From positions 62,001 to 126,000 of the forward strand of contig CAWHHO010000007.1 in NCBI GenBank assembly GCA_963829135.1: a DNA stretch of 64,000 nucleotides, in the 5' to 3' direction. Position 1 is the stretch's first letter; every line of letters begins with the position of its first letter. The stretch comes from Kumtagia sp963829135 (GTDB lineage Bacteria; Pseudomonadota; Alphaproteobacteria; Rhizobiales; Rhizobiaceae). Under the pieces are notes generated by a model that ran no database searches, was not told the DNA's origin, and saw only the letters and a list, made by a program, of their open reading frames with translations. Positions 38,490-46,654 of the stretch are shown here, piece by piece. The translations under genes and the position numbers were made by a program.

Positions 38490-38704
38490 CGCAACCTACT
38501 CAATCCATAACGTTTGGGCTTCTAGCATTCTGGTATTTATCGGCCAAGTCACGTACACGACCCATTGTCGGAGCGAAATGGCCGCGTCGGCGGCGCGCCG
38601 CTTCGCGACGTGCGTCGACTCCCGCACTTCGTCGACTATTGAAACCAATGCCGTTCCCGGCAAAGTTACATCGCTCTGGACGGTCGCGAAATCTGAGAAA
38701 CAAC

Positions 38705-39460
38705 ATGGACCTATGCCTGAAGGGCAAAGTTGCAGTCGTGGTGGGGGCGGGCTCTGGCATCGGAAGCGCAATATCCAGGCAGCTTGCAGCAGAGGGCGCC
38801 GTAGTCATCGCCGCAGATATTCAGGCTGAAACCGCGGCAGCCCTCGTTGCGGAAATCCGTGCTGAGGGCGGCGACGCGCGCGACTTCGTCGTGGATGTCC
38901 GGGAGGCCTCGTCCGTAGAAAAGCTCGCCAAGTTTGCCTTGGACGAATGTGGAGGCCTTCATCTCGCCGTCAACAATGCCGGTATAGGCGGGCCGAGAAT
39001 GCCGGCTGCTGACTTTTCGTTGGACGACTGGCGCAGCATAATGGACGTGAACTTGAACGGCGTCTTTCACTGCATGAAGTACCAGATCGCCGCGATGATC
39101 GAAAGCGGCGGCGGTTCCATCGTCAACATGTCGTCCATCCTCGGCTCGGTTGGGCTGCCGACCGCCGCGGCCTACACGGCGGCAAAACACGCGGTTGTCG
39201 GCCTGACGAAAGCTGCGGCGATGGACTATGCGCGAAGGGGCATCCGTATAAACTCGGTCGCTCCGGGCTGGATCGACACGCCTATGTTGTCCGAGTATCT
39301 AGAAGATCCCAACGTCCGCCGGCTGGTGGCGCTTCAGCCGATGGGGCGACGCGGGAAGCCGGAAGAAGTGGCGTCGCTTGTCTGTTTCCTGCTTTCCGAG
39401 CAGGCAAGCTTTATCACCGGCAGCTATCATCTGGTGGACGGGGCCTACACAGCACACTAG
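38705..39460 (+). CDS. SDR family NAD(P)-dependent oxidoreductase
   Basis: A 251-residue classical SDR. Seen are VGAGSGIGSAI, NNAGIGGPRMP, the serine in NMSSILGS and YTAAK. The aspartate after the second strand (IAADIQAE) favours NAD. ATG 38705 is chosen; the track to 38639 adds residues with no fold. It has the PGWIDTPM and DGAYTAH end region of 3-oxoacyl reductase-like members. Substrate unknown. It is divergent from the L,D-transpeptidase gene. Confidence 0.88.
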   Translation: MDLCLKGKVAVVVGAGSGIGSAISRQLAAEGAVVIAADIQAETAAALVAEIRAEGGDARDFVVDVREASSVEKLAKFALDECGGLHLAVNNAGIGGPRMPAADFSLDDWRSIMDVNLNGVFHCMKYQIAAMIESGGGSIVNMSSILGSVGLPTAAAYTAAKHAVVGLTKAAAMDYARRGIRINSVAPGWIDTPMLSEYLEDPNVRRLVALQPMGRRGKPEEVASLVCFLLSEQASFITGSYHLVDGAYTAH

Positions 39461-39593
39461 GTCATGCCTGCGCTACCGCACACATCCTTGGCAATGATCT
39501 CCCTGTGTTGGCCCCTTTGGGGTTGCGCACTTTCTTAGTAAAAATGTGAGACGATGCGTAGTTAGGCCAAAGGACGCGGAGACAGCGTAGCCT

Positions 39594-40079
39594 ATGAAGC
39601 CCGAGATCTTAACAGGCTTAGCAGCGGTTGCATTGAGCTTCACAGTTTTCGCATCGGCTAGCGTGAAGAGCTTTGTGTCACCAGAGCCTGATATCCCTCC
39701 GCGCGAGACGGTGTCGCTGTCGAGCTTCGATGAGAAGGACCAAGTCTCCGGCGAACAAATCCTCCAGAAGCAACCATCCGGGCACGACGGCGCGTTTCCG
39801 GAAAACGCGTACGCGAAGTTCGAGATGGTACAGCCGACCGACCTGATGGTTGATGGCGTTGCCGCCGGCGACCTCTTGAATATCCGGGTGAGTCCAAGCC
39901 CCGGCGCGAATGTCGTCGCTCGATTGAACAATGGAGCCGTGGTCAAGAAGTTGGGCTGTCGAGAGATCGCTGGACATAAGTGGTGCCTGGTGGATCTGGT
40001 CGCGGGCGAGCGCCAGACGGGTTGGGCAGCAGGACGATACCTGAAGGAGCACGGCAAACAGTCCACCAACCTTAACTGA
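39594..40079 (+). CDS. SH3 domain-containing exported protein
   Basis: A 161-residue protein with an N-terminal signal or anchor (ILTGLAAVALSFTVFASASV). The C-terminal 70 residues form a bacterial SH3 domain: LLNIRVSPSPGANVVARLNNGAVVKK, CREIAGHKWCLVDL and TGWAAGRYL. Such domains bind peptidoglycan or peptides in the periplasm. No catalytic part is present. It stands alone with a 133-base gap before it and about 246 bases after. Confidence 0.8.
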   Translation: MKPEILTGLAAVALSFTVFASASVKSFVSPEPDIPPRETVSLSSFDEKDQVSGEQILQKQPSGHDGAFPENAYAKFEMVQPTDLMVDGVAAGDLLNIRVSPSPGANVVARLNNGAVVKKLGCREIAGHKWCLVDLVAGERQTGWAAGRYLKEHGKQSTNLN

Positions 40080-40325
40080 AGAATTCCTGTTGCTTCCAAG
40101 AGCTGAACAAGCCTTCACTCAATCAACTCAGACGGAAATCGTTAACAAGCCCCGGAAGCCTCGACCGCATCCATCGTCAGAATTCGAGGGCGATTTCGTG
40201 ATATTCCAGACCTGCTTTAGACTCAGGTTTAACCTGTCGGGTGGCCCATCGAAATTTGACTAAACTGGTGCGGAAAATACGAGGATGTATTGCTTTAGGT
40301 GACAATTGCGCTCGGCAGGCAGCAG

Positions 40326-42185
40326 ATGGCAACCTCCGTTCTAGAGCGAATTCTCGGTGGCGCCGCGCGATTGCTGTCGCGACGCCGTCCCTGGCATCGA
40401 TGGCCCTTTATTATCGCTATGCCCACGCTGGTGGGCCTGCGGGTCAACATGCGTCGCGACAATCTGTACGACACCGAAGTCGAGCCACAGCCGCATCCCG
40501 AGCCGCCGCCCGGCGTTGACATCCGCACGCAGCGCACCATCAACGGCTCCTTCAACGACCTCGCAAAGCCGTGGATGGGTATGGCGAATGTACGCTTCGG
40601 GCGCAATGTGCCGATCCCCGAGACGTTCGGCGAGCAGCCGCCCGGCCTCTACGATCCGAATCCGCGGGTGGTCAGCGAGAAACTGTTGAAACGGCGGGAG
40701 TTTGTTCCCGTGCCGCATCTCAACCTGTTGGTGCCGGCATGGCTGCAGTTTATGGTGCACGACTGGTTGAGCCACGGACCCAACAATCCCAATGAAAAGC
40801 ACGAATTCCCCGTCCCGCGGGAAGATGGCTGGCCCGACGACAGGATGACGATCCTGCGGACCACACCAGACCCACGCCGCGCCGGCGACGAGGGAAGGCC
40901 GGACGCGTACCACAACATCGAGACCCATTGGTGGGACGGTTCGCAGATCTATGGTTCGACGCCTGAGCGCATGGCACTGGTACGCAGCAATCCGGCGACC
41001 GGTGAGCCGCTGGCCGATGGGAAGATCGGCCTGCTCGCCGATGGCCACCTGCCACCGCATCCCGGACACAAGACTCCATCCCAGGAACTCGCGGGGGTAA
41101 ACGGAAACTGGTGGATCGGCCTCTCGCTGATGCACACGCTGTTTGCGAGGGAGCACAACGCGATCGTCGACCGGCTGCGGATCGATCATCCGGCCGCGAG
41201 TGGCGAATGGCTGTTTCAGAAGGCGCGCCTCGTCAATGCCGCGCTGATCGCCAAGATCCACACAACCGAATGGACGCCGGCGCTCATGAACTCGCCCGAA
41301 GGGCGGCTGGCGATGCGCGGCAACTGGTGGGGCTTGCTCGGCGAGCATGCGTCACGCGGTTTCGGCCGCTTCGGCGAAGGCGAGGTGCTGTCGGGAATCC
41401 CGGGTTCGCCCGCGGACCATCACGCTGCCGCCTACGCGATGACGGAGGAGTTCGCCGCTGTCTACCGCATGCATAGCCTGATTCCGGACGAATTTTCCTT
41501 CCGGCGGCACGTTGATGACGCAGAACTCGTGAAGACCGACTTTTTCGGTACTACGCGTGGCAAGGTTGCGGATATTTACCGGCAGGCGGCGTTCGACGAC
41601 GTTCTTTATTCCTTTGGAACCAGCCATCCGGGCGCGCTGGTGCTGCACAACTTCCCGGTCGGCATGCGCAAGATGCCGGAAGCGCCTGACAAGAATGATC
41701 CGGCCACCGCCAACGTCTTTATCGATATCGCAAGCGTCGACATATTCCGCGACCGCGAGCGCGGCGTACCACGCTACTGCGCCTTCCGCCGTCACCTCGG
41801 CATGTTCGTCCCCAAGACCTTCGAGGAGCTGACTGACGATCCGCAATGGCAGGCGGAATTGCGCGAGGTCTACGGAGATGTCGAGCGCGTCGATCTGCTG
41901 GTCGGCACTCTTGCTGAAAGCAAGTCCAGCCGCAACGGCACGCCTCCAGGCTTCGGTTTCTCGGACACGGCCTTTCGCATCTTCATTCTGATGGCATCGC
42001 GCCGCCTGAAGAGCGACCGCTTCTTCACCGAGGACTTCCGCCCGGACGTCTATACCGTGGCGGGCTTCAACTGGGTCCGTGACAACAGCATGCGCAGCGT
42101 CCTTGAGCGACACGCGCCCGCGCTCGCGGCGCGCTTCGCCAATGCTCGCAATGTCTTCTTCCCCTGGACCAGAGCACCATCGTGA
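40326..42185 (+). CDS. Alpha-dioxygenase/cyclooxygenase-like haem peroxidase family protein
   Basis: A 619-residue animal-haem-peroxidase-fold protein close to fatty-acid alpha-dioxygenases. The distal histidine is His145 in LQFMVHDWLSHG, matching the plant enzyme's QFMIHDW. ETHWWDGSQIYGS and EHNAIVDRLR are further family marks. The proximal segment VYRMHSLIPDEF holds Tyr380 and His383; this Y-x-x-H is the catalytic-tyrosine arrangement of COX/DOX enzymes, which simple peroxidases lack. It should oxygenate a fatty acid by a tyrosyl radical. There is no signal peptide. ATG 40326 is used; the GTG at 40299 is possible. It leads a five-gene operon. Confidence 0.87.
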   Translation: MATSVLERILGGAARLLSRRRPWHRWPFIIAMPTLVGLRVNMRRDNLYDTEVEPQPHPEPPPGVDIRTQRTINGSFNDLAKPWMGMANVRFGRNVPIPETFGEQPPGLYDPNPRVVSEKLLKRREFVPVPHLNLLVPAWLQFMVHDWLSHGPNNPNEKHEFPVPREDGWPDDRMTILRTTPDPRRAGDEGRPDAYHNIETHWWDGSQIYGSTPERMALVRSNPATGEPLADGKIGLLADGHLPPHPGHKTPSQELAGVNGNWWIGLSLMHTLFAREHNAIVDRLRIDHPAASGEWLFQKARLVNAALIAKIHTTEWTPALMNSPEGRLAMRGNWWGLLGEHASRGFGRFGEGEVLSGIPGSPADHHAAAYAMTEEFAAVYRMHSLIPDEFSFRRHVDDAELVKTDFFGTTRGKVADIYRQAAFDDVLYSFGTSHPGALVLHNFPVGMRKMPEAPDKNDPATANVFIDIASVDIFRDRERGVPRYCAFRRHLGMFVPKTFEELTDDPQWQAELREVYGDVERVDLLVGTLAESKSSRNGTPPGFGFSDTAFRIFILMASRRLKSDRFFTEDFRPDVYTVAGFNWVRDNSMRSVLERHAPALAARFANARNVFFPWTRAPS

Positions 42186-42197
42186 GGGCTGGGAGCA

Positions 42198-43112
42198 ATG
42201 AGCCGCCGAATCCGCATTCCCTGGCTCGTCGACATCGTCAGGATTGACGAGCCGGAAGCAATCGCTACTGCGACACGCGACCGCAGCCTCGACCGCGACT
42301 TTGCAAGAGGCGGGGGACCGCTGGTCAATCGCATCCTGGCGTCGCGAATCCACAGGATCATGCAGGTCGATGGCGAGCCGCTGCCTTCGCTGGCGCCGCG
42401 AGGGCATCCGCATCGGGCGGAACGCCAGGACGCGCTGGAGACGCGTCTCGACGCCTTGCTCGAAGCCCAGGCGCCTGCACCCGAGCATGTCGAACGTCTC
42501 GCCGCCTACGTCCGCGGTGACCTCGGTGGCGATGCCATCGGCCCGCTCGTCCAAGAAGCGATCGGCCGCCTGTTCGAGCCGGACTATGCCGCAACTCGAT
42601 CGACTTTCGAGGCAGCACGCCTGATGAACGACGCGCCGCGCAATCGCAATCCGCTTCGGGCCTTGTTCTGGGCTCTCACCGGCTCGCTGGCTCGGTCGCG
42701 CCGTATGCTGGCTGGTCCGGTCAAAGGCGATACCCAGGCCATGCACGCGACGACGATCGCCGTCCATACGCTGGTGCGGTCGTTCGAGGCGATGCGCTCG
42801 CTCCGCACCGAGCCGGGTCTGCCCGACCGGCTGACCACGGAAGCTGCCGTAGTGCGATCGTTGAGGGCGCCGTCCTCGGTGCTGCGCCGCTGGTCCCAGC
42901 GATCAAGCACACCGTTCGGGGACATGCCGGAGGGCGCGCTGGCCGTGTTCGAGCTCGACAGGGCGAGGCTGCGCGACCCCGGTTGCGAGGTCGTGTTCAT
43001 GACACGGAGCTGGAGCCGATGTCCCGCCTACCGTTGGTGTGAGGCGTTGCTGACGATTGTATGGGAGAAATCCGCGGAACCGGATCAGCTGGCGGGAGGA
43101 AGCGCGCCGTGA
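42198..43112 (+). CDS. Unknown protein with traces of a P450 C-terminal half
   Basis: A 304-residue protein that I do not recognise with certainty. Its last third reads like the end of a P450: RSLRAPSSVLRRW resembles the K-helix/strand after ExxR, DMPEGALAVFELDRARLRDP resembles the IP-x-G...DP segment, and FMTRSWSRCPAYRW fits the position of the haem-cysteine loop, with Cys275 as ligand. The I-helix, a clear ExxR and the meander are missing or altered, so it may be a degenerate, non-standard or haem-free domain. It starts 12 bases after the dioxygenase gene and its stop overlaps the next start (GTGA). The pairing recalls fungal dioxygenase-P450 fusions. Confidence 0.55.
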   Translation: MSRRIRIPWLVDIVRIDEPEAIATATRDRSLDRDFARGGGPLVNRILASRIHRIMQVDGEPLPSLAPRGHPHRAERQDALETRLDALLEAQAPAPEHVERLAAYVRGDLGGDAIGPLVQEAIGRLFEPDYAATRSTFEAARLMNDAPRNRNPLRALFWALTGSLARSRRMLAGPVKGDTQAMHATTIAVHTLVRSFEAMRSLRTEPGLPDRLTTEAAVVRSLRAPSSVLRRWSQRSSTPFGDMPEGALAVFELDRARLRDPGCEVVFMTRSWSRCPAYRWCEALLTIVWEKSAEPDQLAGGSAP

Positions 43113-44452
43113 GCGCCGATCCGATCTTCCAGGAATTGCGGTTCCGAAACCTGACGGTCAAGAACCGTATCTTCCGTTCGAACGTTTCCGGTCGCTTCGA
43201 CAATGAGGATGGATCGCTTACCCAGACGCGGATCAACTGGGAGTGCAAATTCGCCAACGGCGGCGTCGGCGCCATTATCTCCTCCTACGTGCCGGTGCTG
43301 ATGGAAGGCCGCATCATTGCAGGCTACGCCACCGTCCATCGCGACGATTTCATCCCGCTGTGGGCGCGGCTCGGCGAAGCCGTTCACAGTTTCGACGCGC
43401 GGTTCATCATGCAGCTTAGCCATTCGGGGCGGCAGATGGACCTGCCTGGCATTCATAACCAGCACCGCCCGACTCTCAGCTCAACCAGCCGCAAGGAATC
43501 GCTCCACGGCTTTCTGTGCCAGGCTATGAGCAAGGCCGAGATTGCCCAAACGGTGGAGGCCTTCGCCAAGGGTGCATGGCGGGCGCGCGAGGCCGGACTT
43601 GACGGCGTGGAGCTTCATGCCGCCAACGGCTACCTGTTCACGCAGTTCCTGTCGTCCGGCATAAACGACCGGACCGACGACTATGGCGGCTCTCTGGCAA
43701 ACCGCGCCCGCTTCCTGCTGGAGGTGATCCAGGCGATCCGCGACAAGGTCGGGCGGGACTTCCACCTTCAGGTCAAGCTCAGCGCCGTGGAACGCAACAA
43801 TGTCGTTCCGTGGGAGGGCAAGGGCAACACGCTGGCAGACACGCTGCAGGTCGCCAAATGGTGCGAATCCGCCGGCGTCGACGCTCTCCACATCTCCACC
43901 GGCTCGCTGTTTCCGCATCCGCTCAACCCGCCGGGCGATCTGCCGCTTGACGTGCTTGCTGTGACCTACGACACGATGATCTCGTCCGGGACACACGGCT
44001 TCCGCAACTACCTGATGTTTCGCTATCCTTTCCTGCGACCGATCTTTCGCTGGGTCTGGTTCCGCATGAAGAAGGGGCTGCCCTTCGAGGCAATCAGTAT
44101 CGAGGAGGCGCGCGCCATAAAGGCGGCGGTGTCGATCCCGGTCATCAATACCGGCGGCTACCAGACCGCATCTGTTATCCGCGATGGCCTGACCAACGGC
44201 GCCTTCGACGCGGTCGCCATTGCCCGCTCGCTGATCGCCAATCCCGACCTCCTGCAGCAGTGGAAGGCCGGCGCCGATAGCCCGGCCGTTCCCTGCACAT
44301 ACTGCAACAAGTGCCTGGCCAACGCTCCGAAGAACCCGATGGGATGCTACGAGCAGTCCCGCTTCCCATCGCGCGAAGCCATGATCGACCAGCTCATGAC
44401 CATCTACAGGACGAGGCCGGTGCTGCAGATCCCCGAAGCAACGGAGGTCTAG
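43109..44452 (+). CDS. Old Yellow Enzyme family NADH:flavin oxidoreductase with Fe-S cysteine cluster
   Basis: A 447-residue ene-reductase barrel. It has the FMN-barrel features RSNVSGRFDNEDG, MQLSHSGRQ, GVELHAANGYLFTQFLSSGINDRTDDYGGS (the active-site H-x-x-N with catalytic Tyr region) and INTGGY...AIARSLIANPD. Its C-terminus has CTYCNKCLANAPKNPMGC, the cysteine set that holds a 4Fe-4S cluster in 2,4-dienoyl-CoA-reductase-like members, but it lacks their FAD/NAD domain. GTG 43109 follows GGAGGAAG and overlaps the upstream stop. It would reduce an activated C=C bond, such as in an enal, enone or unsaturated fatty-acid product; 12-oxophytodienoate reductases are in this superfamily. Confidence 0.88.
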   Translation: MSADPIFQELRFRNLTVKNRIFRSNVSGRFDNEDGSLTQTRINWECKFANGGVGAIISSYVPVLMEGRIIAGYATVHRDDFIPLWARLGEAVHSFDARFIMQLSHSGRQMDLPGIHNQHRPTLSSTSRKESLHGFLCQAMSKAEIAQTVEAFAKGAWRAREAGLDGVELHAANGYLFTQFLSSGINDRTDDYGGSLANRARFLLEVIQAIRDKVGRDFHLQVKLSAVERNNVVPWEGKGNTLADTLQVAKWCESAGVDALHISTGSLFPHPLNPPGDLPLDVLAVTYDTMISSGTHGFRNYLMFRYPFLRPIFRWVWFRMKKGLPFEAISIEEARAIKAAVSIPVINTGGYQTASVIRDGLTNGAFDAVAIARSLIANPDLLQQWKAGADSPAVPCTYCNKCLANAPKNPMGCYEQSRFPSREAMIDQLMTIYRTRPVLQIPEATEV

Positions 44453-46009
44453 GTGGCTACATCGGGCGAAGCCGTGACGGCGGTTGAAGCATGGCGTGCG
44501 GCGCGTGCGTGGCGGCTTAACCTCGGCCTGATTCTCGTTGGGCTGCTGATCGTCCTCGGGCTCCTCCTGGTGATCCTCGGCGCAATCGTCGTCCGGCGGC
44601 TGACCGATAACAGCACTCCGGCCTATGCCGATCCGGTTGATCACTTCCGCTATGGCTCGATCGGTGCGGAGCCGTCTAGCGGCATCCCGCGCGCCATCTG
44701 GGATCTGCTGCCGACGCTTTATCCGGAGGAGTTCGACGGCAGGAAGGATTTTTCCGCTTTTGGCTTCCTCTACGAGACCGATCCTGACGGCCATCAGCGC
44801 GATCTGCCGATCGGTATCGCGCAGCGGAATGTCAGCGGCGTGGAAGTGGTGTGGCTGAACTGCGCCACATGCCATACCGGCACGGTGCGGCTCACTGAAG
44901 GTGCATCGCGCACCATCGTGCCGGCCATGCCATCCAACAATCTAGACTTCGGTCGCTTCGTGCGTATGGTGCTAATGCTGTCCGTCGATGAGCGGTTGGC
45001 GCCCGATCGTCTTTTTCCACTGCTGGAGCAGAACGGGACCGAACTCGGTTTGCTCGACAAACTCGTCTGGCGGGTTGGCGTCCTGCCGCGATTGCGCGAG
45101 GGACTGGTCAGTACGCGCGAGCGGCTTTTGCCGCTGATCGAGTTGCAGCCGGCTTGGGGCCTTGGCCGCGTCGACACCTTCAACCCTTACAAGCTGATCC
45201 AGTTCGACATGCGTGCCGTCGGTCTGACTGCCGAAGAGCGTATCGGTGTCGCCGATCTGCCCGCAGTGTTCGAGCAGGGGCCGCGCGCCGGCATGAACCT
45301 GCATTGGGATGGCAACAACGCTAGCCTGCAAGAACGCAACCTGTCGGCGGCGATCGGCGCCGGTGTCACGCCGGAAACGGTCGATCACGATGCGATCGAG
45401 CGGGTCGCCGACTGGCTAAAGACGCTGAAGCCTCCGGTGAGCCCCAATACCCCGGATCCCGCTAGGGTCGAACGCGGCAAAGCGGTCTATCTGGGTTCCT
45501 GCGCCGGCTGCCATGGCTGGCAGGAGCCGGACCGTTATGTCTTCGAAGGCGATTACATCGGCCAGGTCGATCCCATCGAACAGCTCGGAACGGACCGGTC
45601 GAGGCTGGATTCCTATACCGAACCTTTCCGGCAAAGGCAGCTCAGCGAGCTCTTCGTCGGGACGCCTTATCACTTCCAGCATTTCCGTAAGACGGACGGA
45701 TACGCAAACCTCCCGCTCGACGGCTTGTGGTTGCGGGGACCCTATCTGCATAACGGCTCGGTTCCGACATTGGCCGACCTGCTCAAGCCGCCGGCTGAGC
45801 GCCCGAGGGCCTTCGTACGTGGGCTCGACGTGATCGATCCGGCGAATGGCGGCTTCCTGTCGCCTCCTTGCGACCCCGTGACATCGCCGGGCAAGCCGTT
45901 CTGCTACGATACCACGCTGCCGGGCAACGGCTCCGGCGGGCATATCTACGGCGTCGATCTGCCGCCGGCCGACAAGGCTGCGCTGCTCGCCTATCTGCTG
46001 ACCTTTTGA
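44453..46009 (+). CDS. Membrane-anchored di-haem cytochrome c
   Basis: A 518-residue protein with one N-terminal membrane span (about residues 22-47) and a periplasmic part carrying two haem-c motifs: CATCH near residue 140 and CAGCH near residue 350. The layout (long first domain, second domain with FRQRQLSELFVGTPYHFQHFRKTDGYANLPLDGLWLRGPYLHNGSVPTLADLL) is that of cytochrome c peroxidase-like or thiosulfate-type di-haem proteins. It starts directly after the OYE stop (GTG 44453). It may carry electrons to or from the operon's oxidases across the inner membrane. Confidence 0.83.
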   Translation: MATSGEAVTAVEAWRAARAWRLNLGLILVGLLIVLGLLLVILGAIVVRRLTDNSTPAYADPVDHFRYGSIGAEPSSGIPRAIWDLLPTLYPEEFDGRKDFSAFGFLYETDPDGHQRDLPIGIAQRNVSGVEVVWLNCATCHTGTVRLTEGASRTIVPAMPSNNLDFGRFVRMVLMLSVDERLAPDRLFPLLEQNGTELGLLDKLVWRVGVLPRLREGLVSTRERLLPLIELQPAWGLGRVDTFNPYKLIQFDMRAVGLTAEERIGVADLPAVFEQGPRAGMNLHWDGNNASLQERNLSAAIGAGVTPETVDHDAIERVADWLKTLKPPVSPNTPDPARVERGKAVYLGSCAGCHGWQEPDRYVFEGDYIGQVDPIEQLGTDRSRLDSYTEPFRQRQLSELFVGTPYHFQHFRKTDGYANLPLDGLWLRGPYLHNGSVPTLADLLKPPAERPRAFVRGLDVIDPANGGFLSPPCDPVTSPGKPFCYDTTLPGNGSGGHIYGVDLPPADKAALLAYLLTF

Positions 46010-46026
46010 AGGATGTGAGGAACGTC

Positions 46027-46449
46027 ATGACGGAAGCGCTGACGCTAGGTTGGTCCAACAACAGGGCCGAAGCAAGCCGCACCCTCTATCGACGCGTGCT
46101 TGGGCTAAACTTGGTCCTGCATCTGCTCATCGGCCTCGCATGCATCTTCCTGCCATACTGGGTCTCGGACACGTTCGGCCTGCCCGGACCGATCCCGACC
46201 GGCTGGGTGCGCGGATGGGGTGCGACGTTGATCCTCGTGACCGCGCTCTATGTTCCGGGCCTGATCGACCCTTTCCGCGCCCGGATGCCTAACCTCATTG
46301 GCCTTGGCGGCCGGCTGTGGATGGCGATCATCTGGTTGTTCTGTGGCGGTGGTTTCTTGTGGTTCGCGGCCTTCGATTTTGCATTCTTTATCATATTGGC
46401 GGTTTTGTACCTTCGATATCTCAAGAACACTCTGCTGAGCCGACCCTGA
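46027..46449 (+). CDS. Small integral membrane protein, 140 residues
   Basis: A 140-residue protein with four predicted spans (LVLHLLIGLACIFLPYW; ATLILVTALYVPGLI; LWMAIIWLFCGGGFLWF; FAFFIILAVLYLRYL). I do not recognise the family. ATG 46027 follows AGGATG and lies 17 bases after the cytochrome c stop, so it closes the five-gene operon. It may be a partner or anchor for the cytochrome, or a quinone-side subunit; both are guesses. Confidence 0.7.
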   Translation: MTEALTLGWSNNRAEASRTLYRRVLGLNLVLHLLIGLACIFLPYWVSDTFGLPGPIPTGWVRGWGATLILVTALYVPGLIDPFRARMPNLIGLGGRLWMAIIWLFCGGGFLWFAAFDFAFFIILAVLYLRYLKNTLLSRP

Positions 46450-46601
46450 GGGGACGAGTGCGGCGCAGGTTATCGTCGACGGCATATGTGTCAGGGTCTG
46501 CGACTCTGCCCGCCTATCATCTCAGCCGGACGACGGTGCATGAACCTGCATCGCACAGGCCCATGGGACTTGCGCTTTTCGGCGCATTCGCATAATGGCC
46601 G

Positions 46602-46648
46602 CAGCGGGCCACCCCTCCCCAACGAGCGGGCTTGCTATCTGGAAGGAT
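46602..46648 (+). ncRNA. Candidate serC leader RNA motif
   Basis: The text upstream of serC, with CAGCGGGCC ACCCCTCCCC then GAGCGGGCTTGCTATCTGG and GGAAGG as ribosome site, resembles my memory of the alphaproteobacterial serC leader motif found ahead of serC operons. The two GCGGGC blocks and the pyrimidine run are the basis of the call. I cannot check it against the covariance model, so this is a candidate only. Confidence 0.45.
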
Positions 46649-46654
46649 AGAACG

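Noticed and set aside
41352..42767. 471-codon open frame on the minus strand
   Set aside because: Antisense to the dioxygenase-like gene and its partner; composition is that of a shadow frame.
43481..44875. 464-codon open frame on the minus strand
   Set aside because: Shadow of the Old Yellow Enzyme gene with no domain of its own.
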